Source: Misgurnus anguillicaudatus (lineage: Eukaryota; Chordata; Actinopteri; Cypriniformes; Cobitidae). Taken from it: a stretch of DNA of 64,000 bases. Position numbers and translations under genes: made by a program. The notes under the pieces were generated by a model, which saw only the letters and a program-made list of their open reading frames with translations, was not told the DNA's origin and did no database searches. The stretch's first letter is position 1. The number at the start of each line of letters is the position of its first letter. Shown one piece after another: positions 38,001 through 53,000 of the stretch. Location: assembly GCF_027580225.2 (NCBI RefSeq), contig NC_073355.2:22863501-22927500 (forward strand). Reading direction: 5' to 3'.

Positions 38001-41000
38001 TAGCCGATGAAAAACTCTGAGGGAGGAGCGCTTTGTCACGGTGACTCTCTCTGACTGCTAGGATGTATTTATGCTTTGAGTAATATGATGCAAATCTTCA
38101 GATTTAATTTGAATTTTGATGAGGTTTAAAATTGTGATATAAAATGCCTTACTGATTGATAACTTCACTTGAAGGTTATAACATGCATTGATAAAAGATT
38201 ATGAAGTGTACCATTGGGATTTTAGAGGATTTTATGAACACACAGTAAGAGATTAATGCATCTTAAACACATTTGCAGGTAGGGGTGGGTGGTATAACCA
38301 AAATTACAGTATGAGTAATTTTATATAACATTAACAGTATTACATATATTATACAGCATTACATTTTATGTAAAATAAAATATTTTACTAAAAAATAAGC
38401 AAAAACTTTGTTTAAAGATCATCCAAATAATGAAGTACAGTTTAAAGGGAAATAATGTAATTTATATATTGTCTTTTTTAAATTAAAGTATGGAATTGAA
38501 ATATGATGGCCACAAATTAAATAATAACATTAAATACAGTCAGGGGACTATATTTCACTTCAAAAACAAGACACTCATATTAACACACAAACTGTCTAAA
38601 AAATCACTTATTTCACATATAAAATGTATATTTTGCCTAATATATAATGGTATCACTTTACAATAAGGATGTTAACATCAGTAAATGCATTACCTATAAG
38701 CGAACATCGAGCAATATAATTTGTTAATTTTAGTTGATGCCAACACAATTGTTAATGTTAGTTCATTGTGCAATAACTATATATGGTCAACAGTGACATT
38801 TTGCTTATTTTAAAAATGTATAAAAAATGCTTATATAAACATGAACTAAAGTAAAGATATTATTCATTGTAAGTAGGCTAATGCATATTAACCAATGTTA
38901 ACAAATACAACTTTATGTAAAATAAAGTTATGAGTATTTTTCTTATTACCGTAGCTTGCTCAGTGTGTGATGCAATGTATTTGTAAAGTGTAATTGTAAG
39001 TATAAATCATGTATGTTCAGTTTAATTTATGATAAAAAAGCCAAAACAGTAGTTCCAGATATTGTAATTGTAGTAGGCATGGGCTCAAGGTTTCAAAACC
39101 ACTAACATTTTCTGTGATTCCATTTTCAAGGTATAAGCTGTGTTTACACAAAATGTATTAAATCGATATGTAATTGATTTGATGTTTACATTCAATATAT
39201 ATTAAAGAATATTATAATTTAAGGGCTTTATTTTAACCTGGCATACATGTTGTATGTTGCTTAAAAATAAAATTGTGTCCAGTTGAAAGGTTGTTCGTGA
39301 TGTTTGAAAATAACAAATTTTAGTGTTGTAATGGCAATACCGCAACACCGTGAAACTGTGGTAGTTTTGCTTAAGGTTATAATACCCTCAAAATCTCAAA
39401 CCGGCCCATGCCTAAATTGTAGTACAGTAATGAAAATCACATATTGTTGAATTATGATAATGACCATTTGGAGGGAGAAGAATAGACCTATTGCGAGTAG
39501 ACGTCACAGTTACGTCACTGCAAGCTGCCCGCACAATGTGGTGACGGAAAAACAAATGAATTATACACGAGTGAAACGAACAAGATAACCCACTAGAAAA
39601 TGTCTTATTTGCTGTTGGGTATCAGAATAGAATGCAAAAAAAAGATGGCCTTCATTTTTATAAAATATCATCGTCGAAGACACCATTTGAAGATAAACGT
39701 ATAGGGGTGTCAACAATAATCGATTCGGCAATGCATCGCAATTCAGCATCAATGCAGCAAAGTGCCATAATCGATTATGTCACTGTTTATTTTCTGGCCT
39801 CGAGTGGACAATAAAGTTGTGAAGTTTCAATTATTTCCGGGGGCATAAGAACAACAATCAAGATGGTTGAGGCAGAGAGAGATGACAGTGATAGACGGGT
39901 AAATAAAAACGCACCCTTTTCCATGGAAAGTGGACACATTTCGGATTCTATGAAGTTAATGGGAACCTTTACAAGACTTACGCTGTGAATTCTCATCTCA
40001 GGTATATAATTGTCATTGTCTTAAAGCTGCTAAGCTTCTGTTTTTTTTTGAGAATAGTTGCACTTGACTGATTAAATATTTGCCTTGTTGTGTACAGTAG
40101 AATTCTGATGCATCGCAATGCATCGCAGAATCGAATTGAATCGTTACCTGGTGAATCGTAATTTAATCGAATTGTGAGGGCAGTGCCAATGCACACCCCT
40201 AGTTTATGGTTGCAAGACAGACCGGAGTGATGAAATCATCTGAAAATCTTGTAATAATCAGAATAGAAAATAAATAGAAAAGATGTCCGGTGTGCTGTTT
40301 AAGTCTGTTCCCTCTATATGTTTTTTATAGCTTTTTAATCACGTTACGCTTACAATTTATTTAGAAAGATTAAAGATTTGAATAGGTTATACTTAAAAAG
40401 CAATAATATTGTGTATTCTATAATACCGTTTATTAAATATTTTTATAGGAAGAAATAATAGAAGACAGAAAAATTATGATATTATTTACAAAATACTTCA
40501 TCTCTGTTTACAAACATGCAATCAGTGGTGTAGTGGTGCCTGGAGAAGTGGGTATAGTCTTAATTCATGCCCCCATTTTTTAAAATAGATATACCCCATG
40601 CTATCAAATAAAGAAGTTGGTATACTTTGTATACCTGCATATACCCTGCACTACACCACTGCACGCAACTAAATAATTTTAACTAAAATAATTTGCAAAT
40701 GCAAAAATCCATCTGTTATGCAGTGTGTCTATATACACTAAGTGAAAGTAGTTCCCTTGTTAGATCCGCCCACCAACTAAACAAAGAAATAAAGTGTTAA
40801 AGTATTTCCTGTGTAGGGTTAGGGTTTGAGGTAGGAAGGCTTTAATTTACCCAATAATGCATGGTCTATTTATTATTTTTAAAAAATATAATAATTTACG
40901 CTTTGTGTGTAATTATTGGATCCTGCTAATCGAGTGGTGTATAGTGGTGCCTGAATAAGTGGATATACTATGTGGGATATACTATAATTTATGCCCCCAT

Positions 41001-44000
41001 TTTTTGAAAGTAGAACTATTTGCACCTCCATCATGTAGATTAACAAAGTGGTGTAGTGCAGAGTATACTACACCACTTTTATAATCTACAAAAATATTGA
41101 GGTGCAAATAGTATTTGCTATATTAGATAGCATCAAAATGCAAAAAATAATTCAAAAATAAAACATAAAAATGTGAGGCAACCGGATGCAGTAAGATTAT
41201 TCAGTTGGCTTAACGACAATTGTAAAATTGTTCAAGCAATGCTGATTTCTTCAACAGAGACAACAACAGCATAAAGAAAGCAAACAACAAAACAGTAATA
41301 TTAACCAAGGAAATGTCCGGTGGCTAATTTTAGTCAGTATACGGAAAATAATAAATTGACTACTTCTAAAGAAAAATCTTTGTTCAAGTTACTTTTTTTC
41401 CTTTGTTGGGAAAACATTTTGAAATCCGATTTTTAACAGAGTATAATTACTATTGCAAAAAGCAAAACTTTTTTCACTGACTGTGAATAGATTTTTGCAG
41501 AATATAATATTTTTATTTAGTGTACAAAGTATCCAACACTATTGCCTTTTTTCATTTTGTGTTGTGGTATTTTCATGTTTCTTGGCTATTGGAATATCAA
41601 CTGAAGGCTCATCTAATATCATATTTCAATAAATCACCTGTCCACACCTATCTGTTTACCATAGTGTGAAGTACAGCCAGGCATCTCCATCTTCCAATCC
41701 GCCACGATGGATTACACCAGCGCTAAAAGCATCATAAGACCCAGCAGCCGCTTTCACCTGCAATCATTCAGATTTAGAGCTCTCTGTCTCCATTTACATA
41801 ACATAAACCTGCACAACGACTGCGTGTTTGTCACAACTTTAGTTGCACAACTGTCACAGAGCTTCACGCGCGAAGGGGAAATGCATTTACGGGGAAGTAT
41901 TTCATTAGCTTTTATATCCGTGTTTACTATCATTGCAAACAGGCCCCGAATAAATAAACCCAACACTGATGCTATTAGCTCAAAGGGTTCCCTGAAAAAA
42001 ATGCCTGCGAGGAATACTTTGTATTGGAATTAAAAGTCCTAATTTGGTTTCTATGCTGACCAATGATAAAATAATCTGATTAGGAAATGGGAACATCGTC
42101 GGAGCGGTCAAACAAAAAGTGATGTCGATATAAAAGCGAGAGCATTTCTCTGTTGCCGCCAGTGGGTCAAAAGATTTGTCTTCGTAGCTGCTTTGTGGTC
42201 TCATTGACCCGTTTTCCTGGAAACGTTCTTGAAACAATTACTGTTTCACACTTTTAAGTAATGAAGTGCTTGGACTCACATATCAATAGACATTGAGAGA
42301 GTTTACAGTCAATGTTGAGGTAAATCCACCAGAGATGTGTTTTCAATTAAACGCTACCTTTGTGTGGATTAGAAAACAACTCATCTGGTTGTGTTGATTC
42401 GGGCCTCTGGGTCTCCACATTAAAGAGAAGTTGAATAGAGCCGTGAGCAGCGGGCACTACAGGCCATGGCTCTGTGAATGCAGTGACACACCTCCAGTTT
42501 AAATAATTCAACAGAGATCTCCTCAAAGGTGACAGCTTTGTTTGGAAGAGACCTGAAAGATTAAGAACTGATGGAGACATTTTCCGCCCTCCCCACAGAT
42601 TGTGTAGAGCTCTTTCCACCATTCAATGCACAACCAACCAAGAGATAAAGCGACACTTTTATAAAAGGAAGAAGAAGAAAGGGGATAAAAGAAGAGAATC
42701 TTTGGATGGCTTTTGTGTTTCTCTGAGCCTCAGCATCTTTACTCGTCTCTCTCCTGAGTCTCCTGTGTGGTCTGCAGTGGGTGGCTGTGGGCGCTGTGCT
42801 GCTGTGGCTCTTCTGATAGCACACAGGCAGCCTGCATCGCTCTGATTGACACACGGTTAGTCACACTTCAGAGAAATACATGCTCAGCTTAATTTGCCTA
42901 TGCATTCAGCCCCAGCTTAAAGAGAACTTACAGTCAGAGTCTAAAGACTTTATTTATGCTGAACGGTGCGAAGGAGCAGAAGTCAGCATTTCCATAACAT
43001 TTAGCGTCAAGCAAGATTTTGCCCCGTTTTTGAAGTATGATGGCCAAATCCATTGACATGGTGGAGGGAGCAAAAAAAACATTTTATTTACATGAGAAGA
43101 AATAGTGTTTCTTTTATTTTTTACAAGACATTGGCTTTGTTCCAGCTGCCTACCTAGACTGAGCTTATCAAAGCGACTGTGTAAATGATCATGTTAAATA
43201 ACCTGACAATGTGTAAGGTCATGTAAAGCCTTAAAGGGATAGTTCACCCAAAAATGAAAATAATGTCATTAATGACTCACCCTCATGTAATTTCAAACTC
43301 GTAAGACCGCTGTTCATCTTTAGAAACACAGTTTGAGATGTTTTAAATTTAGTCAGAGAGCTTTCTGACCCTCCATTGAAAATCTATGTGGGTGATTCTC
43401 ACGAAACCATTGAAACACCACGGCACTAATGATTTTAGCTTTAAAATGTGTAATATAGTAACATTAAAAAGCATCAGAATTAACACAATACTGTGTTCTA
43501 CCTTGCACAATGTGTGATTTCAACAAAAGTATTTATAATTGTAAATTTTCTCTCATTTTCTGCTGAAATTCTCATTACCGCAATGTGTCCGGCGGTTTTT
43601 GAACATGCGTTATGTTGTAATTTAATCAAATTAACACAAAAATATTAAGAAAACAAATAAATGTATAATAATAATGAAGAAAAATTAGGAAAATGATGTG
43701 TCCATGCCTGATGTTCTCATCCTCCGCAACACTTTTTGAGAACAGTTTAAGCACACATACAGAATTTTAATAAAGTTTGATTTTGAGTGACCAAGCACAT
43801 GGACCAGTTACTTCAAGATGGCTACCAGGTAAGATCATTTTTTTTACAGTTAATTTGAAATATTGTCTTGTCAGAATGCTTACACGACATTTTGATTATC
43901 ATTACCGCAACAGATGCTTATTAAATGTTAATTTAATTAATAGAAGCATAATACTTTGATTTTAAATGCATGTGCAGAATCTCCAAATTATGTTCTTTCA

Positions 44001-47000
44001 GGTTTGTCATGTCATTTTGAAAATATGTCAGTGTTGATGTTTTCTGACTGTTGCGGTAATGAGATTTTTTAGGACTAATTTTTTAAATTATGTTACAAAA
44101 AGTGTTAAATGATAAGTAAAAGTTTTTAAATTAATGTTCCCATTTACTCTAGACTTTGTTTTTCAATGTCTGGTGGGGAAAAAAAGTAAATTTAAGCAAT
44201 TTTTACATTTTCATGCTTGACATTTTTAAAACCAAGTTTTCGTGAGAATCACCCATGTACGGTATACTGTCCATGTCCAGAAAGGTAATAAAAACATCAT
44301 CAAAGTAGTCCATGTGACTTCAGTGGGTCAGTTAGAATTTTTTACACAAAAAAGCTGGTGCGCACCAGATAAAACGTCAGCAGCATTATACGTCAGAAAC
44401 GTCGTACTTTAGCAGCGACACTGAAGTCTCATGCACGCGATTCACAACAGACCCGGAAGAGAAGACAATGCTGAATAAAGTCATAATTTTTGTTCTTTTT
44501 GGACCAAAATGTATTTTTGATGCTTCAACACATTCTAACTGACCCACTGATGTCAACATGGACTACTTTGATGATGTTTTTATTACCTTTCTGGACACGG
44601 ACAGTATACCGTACAATGAAGGGTCAACAAGCTCTCAGACTAAATATAAAACATCTTAAACTGTGTTTCCAAGGTGAACGGAGGTTTGGAACAACATGAG
44701 GGTGAGTCATTAATGACATTATTTTCATTTTTGGGTGAACTATACCTTTAAACTGTGTCACCTTCTGCAATGCATTTATTGGGTAAAGATTTAGCAAAGC
44801 CTGATTGGTCCACACACACTGTAAAAAATATTTGCTGCCTTAAATGTTTTTGTTGAATCAACTTACTATTATTTATCTTGACTAAAGATGAGTTGGTATA
44901 ACTACACATGAGTTGTTATAACTTATAAAATATAGTTGAAAGAAAGTCAATTTCATTTTATAATCTTCTATAATCTCTTGTCAAGATAAATAATAGTAAG
45001 TTAAAATTACTTGTAAATCTAAGTTGATTTAATAAAAAAGTTTAAGGGGGCGTGCACACCAAAGCTTCTAGCCCACAACTGGCACATGTTTTCAATTGTT
45101 TCCAATGGAAGCTGTGCATTGTTCAAAAAAGCCAGCAGCTAGCGGTTTTCTTCCACGCTGAAAACAAGAGTTGAAAAATAATCAACTTTGGGTGAAAAGC
45201 TCCACTCGTCAATGTCAGTTCTCACACGGCCGTCCAATCACAGTGGAGGAGGGGCAGGACATTACAACTGCAACCAACCGGCTCACAGCTGAAGTATCAC
45301 AGCTACCAAAGCGCTCCGCTGAAAAAAGCTGGTACTCAGCTGAAAAAACGGTTGGCATTCGGCGTCCTCCAGGCATTTTCAGCTGTGCTTAAAAATTTTG
45401 GTGTGCACGCCCCCTAATGCAGCAAAGATTATTTACAGTGCAGAATTGTGCACATTAACTAGATTTTACATAAAAACACATTGAGTTTTGGAAGCTTATT
45501 TAAAAGTATAGAAAATTATTTTTTTCAGAATTTACTCAACCTCGTGCCATCACATATTTATATGCTTTCCCTGCTTCAGCTTAACACAAGCAAGTAATAT
45601 TAATATCAAATAAATAATAACTCTCAGGCGTGCGTGTGGAAGGAGTGAGACTTGGGAGACAGGATTAATACAATAAACATTAATTATAATAATCCAAACA
45701 TACATACAGGAAGGCAGGCAGGCAGAGAAACACACACTTCAATTTCAATTTTGAAAAATAAGCTGAAAATATTCATTGTTTTCTCAAACTTATTACTTCA
45801 CTTCAGAACACCTGTATTTACTCACTGGAGTCATTTGAATTACTGTAATGATGGATGGATGTGCTCTTCGGTGCTTCAACATGTCAAGCCCCATGTTAGA
45901 AGATAACACTTTAATATAAAATGATTTGTTTGTGTTCGACCAAAAAAAAAAAAAACGAAGTCATACATCTGGGATGGCATGAGGGTGACTTAATTGATTC
46001 AATTAATTTCCCATCATAAAAAGTAGATAGATTTCCAAATCATGCTTTATGTTGGCATGAAGGAGTAAGGCGTTGGAACGAATCTTGTGCAACATTACTG
46101 CAGTACTAGTCACAATGAGTTGTGCAAGTCAGAGCATGACTGCTCCAGAGACACTGTTGCTCCTTTTGCCATCTTTAATAATCTATATGTGCTTCATTTT
46201 GCAGGTAGACTCTTGCGTTAAAGCCCAGCTTTGCTGAGAGAATGACTGGTCTAATGGTTTTGACACAGTGAGTCATCTACATTCATTAAGCATGGTTTTA
46301 ATGATCCTCCACAGGGCACCGTTGTCTTCGCCAGTCCTCATCACAATAATATTCCTACAGACGCGAGAGGATCGCTTACCAGCTCACTAATTCAACTAAA
46401 CATAACAAGCCAAGTAATGCTTTACTTGAGTGCTGTGATAAGCCAAGACATCAAGCTTCCATGTTAAATCATGTTTCTAGAGAATGAGCTAATAAATGTG
46501 CAACATAGCCTGTCCAACGGTACCGAGACGGGGCTGAGAGGCTTCAAATTTTACAAGAGGCAATCTTCTCCCCCTCCCCACTCTCTCTCTCGCACACACA
46601 CATGCATGCACACGCACACACAGCCGCTGTTAGCTGCTTATTGCTGTTCTCTCAGCGGGGCCCAATAACTGTACTTGTTTGTTTAACTTCACTTCTTCTG
46701 CTTTGGTCTTTTTCCATTAAATGGAGTCTCTTCAAACGACAGCACACTTCAGAGGATGAGGAGAGGGGTTGTGTAGCAGCTGATGCAGGCAGCCGCTTCC
46801 TCTAGAAGTGCAGGGGCTCTTAAAAGCTTCCCGGGGGCTGAATAGTTTAAGCAATCCTGAAGGGTTTGGTTACAACAATCTTACAACATTTCAACTATTC
46901 CTTTTAGTGTAGTTTTAGTCAATTAAATATCATAAGATTTTAGTAGACTAAAAATCTACTTTATTTATGACCCTGGACCACAGTCATAAGGGTAAATGTT

Positions 47001-50000
47001 TTAAAAATGCCGTACAACGTATCTAATAAAAGCTGAATAAATAAGCTAAGTTGTCATTGATGGGTTGTTAGTTTAGGATGATATTTGGCCAGAAAATATT
47101 CTCAAAATATTGTCCAAATGGATTCCTTAGCAACACATTGCTAATGATAAATACATTTTTGAGATTTTTATGGTAGGACATTTACAAAATATCTTCATGG
47201 AACATGATCTTTACTTAATATACTAACGATTTTTAGTTTAAAAAATCTATCATTTTAACCCATACAATGTATTGTTGGCTACTGCTACAAATATACCTTT
47301 GTGACTTTACACCAGGGTCACATTTTATTAAAGTTGTAAATGTGCCATACAGACAAAAAAAACAAGTGTTATGATATCATGTTGATAACACTTTATAATA
47401 ACTGCACACTATGAAGCATTAGCAAAGCATTAGTTAAGCAGTACTAATTAGTCAATTCATCATTTATTAAACATTAATAGACATAGTAAGTAGTTTATAA
47501 AATGCATTATTTTTACTTATAAGCATATATATAATGTGTTTAATAATTGTCTTTTCATACTTTATTAATGATCAATTCATTATTTCTAAAATAAGTATTA
47601 CATTATTTACAGACCAGTTATTAAGGAGTTGTTAGTGGTTTATAAGATCATTAAGGATTGATCTTAGTGATTAATAAAATATTTAAACATTAATTTATAC
47701 ATCTTATTATTTAGACGCATATAATAAGTTAGTCAGTGTTAATAAGTATTCCTACTGTAATTCATGATTAATTCAGGTAGTCATAAAGCATTTAGAAGTG
47801 GTCAGTTAACTATTTTGTAAGCTCATCTAAAGTGAGGACTATTTATGCTTTGTAAAGCTTTTATAAAGGAGATTTAAAGGCTCAGTTATCTTTTAAACAG
47901 AAAAAGGAAACAAACACAACACAGAGTAATACAGAATATGGAAATATTTATTTCAGAAGCAAAAATTAAACTGTACAACTATACACTTAATATAAAATGA
48001 AAAATAAACCTCTCATAAAAAGAAAAAAGCAACAAAATGAACAACAAAAAAGTGAATATTACTAAAAAATAAGCAACAAAATAACAGATATAGAAAAACA
48101 AATATAATCAACAAATTATTAAATAATATCAGACAATTATGTTTTATATAAATTACATTTTTTTTGTTTTATATATTAGTCTGTGTTGTGTTTGTTTCGT
48201 TTTTTGTTTAAAAGATAACTGAGCCTTTAAATCTCCTTTAAAAGCTTAACAAAGCATAAATAGTCCTCACTTAAGATGAGCTTACAAAATAGTTAACTGA
48301 CCACTTCTAAAATGTTTTATAACTACCTGAATTAATCATGAATTACAGTAGGAATATGTGTTAATGAAGCATTTATTAATTCACTGACTAACTTATTACT
48401 ATACGTCTAAATAATATGATGTATAAATGAATGTTTAAATAGTTTATTAATCACTTCCTAAATCTGATAAACCACTAACAACTCCTTAATAACTGATCTG
48501 TAAATAATGTAATACTTATTTTCGAAATGATGAATTGATCATTAATAAAGTATGGAAAGACAATTATTAAGCACATTATATATATGGTTATAAATCAAGA
48601 ATAAAGCATGAATAAACTACTTACTAATGTCTATTAATGTTTAATAAATGAAGTATTGAGTACTGCTAAACTAATGCTTTACTAATGCTTCATAGTGTGC
48701 AGTTATTATAAAATGTTACCCATTAGGGCTTTCTTAATATTTTTTATTTAATGTCTTTATTAATGTAAAATTAGTCATGACCTTGTTTTTCTCCAAAAGA
48801 CCAGTATTTAGATTCTTGACCCCCTCTTTCACTCCATTCATGCCAGATTGTTCATTTTTACATAAAAAACTGACCCAAACCTGACCGCTGACTCACTGCA
48901 TCAAGGCCACAGCGCTTTGACAGGGGAGTGACAGTGCTAAGCGTCATCTAAAAAGGGCCGTGTTCCCTATTTGTAATTCAATGAGTTCATTTTGTCTTTC
49001 ACTTGTCAAAGGCAGAGCTCATGAATATTTGGGTTCGCTGCACCGCACACAACAGCAGCGGCATGAAAGTGATGTCATTTCGTGTGGGGGCTAATCCTAA
49101 AAGGCCGTATGTTCGGCTGATAAACATTTGTCTGACACCACCGGAGTCTAATCCTGAGGATGAGAAGCATTCTGCTAAAGTTTATTGTGCATATGGGAGG
49201 GACTCAAAGCCAGCTGGTTTGTGCATGAGAGTCAAACAACAGCCACTGCTGACACTGTGATTTGCTACGAAGAACATCTGAAAAGCGCTTTTCGCGTCGC
49301 ATACATCCAACGGCCTTCATCTCACGGCTGTTCTTTAGAGCACAACACGCTTGATTTAGCCTTCCATGAAAGCATTAGAGGAAGTTGGCGGCACGAGCCA
49401 GCCGAAGGTTCCTGCCAGCTCGTTCCCGACAGAGGGGTCTCCTCAGGCACGGGCCAATATCGGGTTTAATGGACTTGTTTGGCTTGTTAGCACTCCAGCA
49501 GCGCTGCCCTTGCTCACGCGGAGGTGAAATTGACAAGGTGGTCACACACACAAACCCACATTAATATTCAGTTCTACACCTCCTATTTTCTTTCTCATTT
49601 ACGCTAGTAAAATAAACACCTATGTAATACAGTGCTGGACATCTACATGCTATGTGTCAAAAAGCGCTCCACATGAGTGGATGCAAGTAAACAGTCGGCG
49701 CATAAGAGAGATAACGGCACTTAATAACATAAGGGAGGAACACGGCTCTTTCTGCAAGCCTCCTAATCACAATACTCCAGGAGATCGCAGAAACACAAGA
49801 CAGATAGCTCATAAAAACAGCGACAAAGCCATAACTATTGTTCAGCGGTGAGCTTATGAACCCCCGCAGGTGGACATGCTGCAGATATTGAAGACACTTA
49901 CTCATTGCCAAAGCCACAATAATTCTTGCAGTGACTTGTGCAGACACGACACTCTGGGTCCTGCTTTAAAGAGCTATGGCTATACTATTGAGTTCTAAGT

Positions 50001-53000
50001 ACATTAGGAGAAAAGCCCCAGAGGCTAACACAATCAATGTTTGCCCAAGGAGTGTGAAAGTCTGTGTTTGACACCGCAAAGGACCTTGGGACCGCTCGAC
50101 CAATTGTTGTCCGTGGCAGACAAGATTAAGTATTTAGTTATAAAAAAATTTAAGCGTGCACACGTATTATTTCTTCAGCTATGGGTATTTTTATATCCTG
50201 GGGCTTAGGTTTTATTAAAAAAATGACAGATTTTCATCTCTTTCCTCTAGTTATATGAACTTCATCTCATCTTTGAACTATTTACAATGGCATTATTGTT
50301 TATTTTTGCTACTATTTGAATGTAATTTTATTTGTTTCCAGAACTTTTTTATCTGAAAATATTCAAACCTATTACATAAATGCTAATTGTCATATATTGT
50401 TAAAGAGGGTGAAATCAACAATTTAAAGGGGCCATGTCACAATACTTATAAGATGTCAAACTTTTAAAATGTTAAATAAATCTTTGGTGTCCCCAGAGCA
50501 CATATATGAAGTTTTAGCTCAATATAAATAATTTATTATAGCATGTTAAAATTGCCACTTTGTAGGTGTGTGCCGTTTTGGGTGTGTCCTTTAAAAAGCA
50601 AATGAGCTAATGAAATTCAAACACTGATCGCATGATGGTGGTTTGTTGCAATAAAAACTCAATTGTGCTGTCAATTATATTCTTTCTCTCTTTTTCTCTC
50701 TGCTCTAAATGGCTGTGCCGTGGTTGGATAGTGCAGATTAAGGGGCGGTATTATTATAATAAGATCTCCTTATGACATCATAAGAAGAGCCAAATTTCAC
50801 TTACCTATTTTTTCACATGCTTGTAGAGAGTTCACAGTTTCACAGTTTCTAGGTTGATAGAAGCACTGGGGACCCAATCATAGCACATAAACATGGAAAA
50901 AGTCTGATTTCATGCCATGGCCCCCTAACAAAAGTTATTTATTTCACATTTATTTTGTAAAATTGACAACACTAATTCAGTTTTTTAAAATAATTTTCAC
51001 CATACTTTCTCCAGGAGTAGATTTTAGCATGCTCTAAATCGAGCTAAAACATTAATTGTTGCCATTACTTAGCTTGAACTTTTGTAAAAATGTATACAGC
51101 TAATGTAGATACATTGTGTAATTATACCATATATCCTGTATTTTTTTGCTCCTTTATATTTTAAGTTTTATATATTTGCCTGAACTACTCTGTATTTACT
51201 GTAAAGCTGCTTAAAATAAATAATTTTGAATTCAATTTTACCAAAAAGCAACAAAATATTAGACAAAATATTATTAACAAAATATTAGACAAAATATTAT
51301 TAACAAAATATTATCAATATATATATTTTCAATATTAGGCTCAGTGACAAAACGGTTTGGCAAGATGAGAAATTCAAAAATCTTAAAAAAAAACTTGTTG
51401 TTCATCAGGTTTATTTCAATGCACATAGTTAGGTTAATGTTATGCAATAAAAAATAAATTTGCACCATTTTTATGAAAGTTAAGACTGAATGCACCTGAA
51501 AAGGTCAAATGATGTAACCGCCAATTGTGCCAAAGAATGAGAAATATTACATATTTTGTCCACCTTGATGGCATGTAAGTGTAATCATCAAAAATAAAAA
51601 AATGAAAATTTCATTTTATTAGTTATTTCTAAATGTATATTTTAATGCGTTTTTGTAATATTTGTCCTGACATATGCTGAAAACAGCTCTGTTTTCTAAA
51701 TAATCTTGAATGATGTAAAAATGTATGTAAAAAATCATATTACACTACACTAGATTATATTTTATTCCACGTTTTTATTAATATATTTGTATTTTCTTTT
51801 AAAAAATACTAGTTACACCAACTGACACAGACCGGTTACACCACATTGACATTTTTGCAATTATCGCCCAAATATTCTTTCAAAATGAAATAAAACCAGA
51901 AATTTTAGACTTGGTCCTCAAAAAAGAGAATGTATGCACGCAATCTGCATATTTATTTTGAAATTTTAACCCTTTTACATTTAATTGAACCATACCAACA
52001 CAAAATAATTAACGTCACGTCAATGACCCATAACAAAATAAGATAAATATAATGCACAATATAAAATTAGGTTTAGCAAAAAAGTGATCTGCTATTGTAT
52101 TTCATAAACATGAATGAAAGTGACAGCTTTTTGAGATGCATATACTGTAAATTAACTCTTTGGCATTGAAGTTAGAAAAATAGTACTAGACAGTATAACG
52201 GCTAAAATGCCTACAGTTGAAGAAGTACCCTCATCAGTGTTTATATATGTATAAATGCATGTGTTTATGTTAATGTTCTTTAAAAGAATATGTTATTGAA
52301 GGTTAACCATATATAATATGTATTTCTGGACACAAATGTCTTCATGGCATCTCCTTTCAGGGTGAAAACAAGGTGACAGTAGTAGCAAAGCAATTGGGCC
52401 ACACAGAGACACACTCACACTAAGACAGATTGCCAGCAACACATTCTCACAAGTCCTGTTATCGCCTAAATCAACAAATGAAAAGTGTTTGCACAAACAG
52501 ATTTTTCAGGCCTGCTTTCGCTTGGCACCCTGTGCCTCTTGTCAATATAATACAGTATCTTTATTGAAAACTCGCCTTTCACAGTAACCAATATGTAATC
52601 CATCCGAACCTTGCCGTTTTCATTTCAACCTAATGTGAGCCAGTATATCTGGCATGTCTGTGTAAAAACATGTACAGTATGTGCTTTTGTATACAATGCC
52701 CAAAAGAAAACGATTCACTTGACTGAGGTCAGAGGAGGACAAGATTATGTCCATAAAACTATATTATTCACCACGGTGAATGTCTCTCACATTTCTTGTC
52801 ACCAATCTTTGATCAGTGATTGGTTACGTCTAGACTAAATTGTGACTGACTGTGCTGGACAGCTTTGAAAGAGTCTTTTAAATCGGACATTCAAGTTAAC
52901 CCGAACCACAGTCCGTGAATGCAGATGAGAGCACCAAGTTCACTTTCACCAGCTTGGTCTCAGACCCACAGGAGTGGGTGCCGGTCGTGTTATCTCTGGT

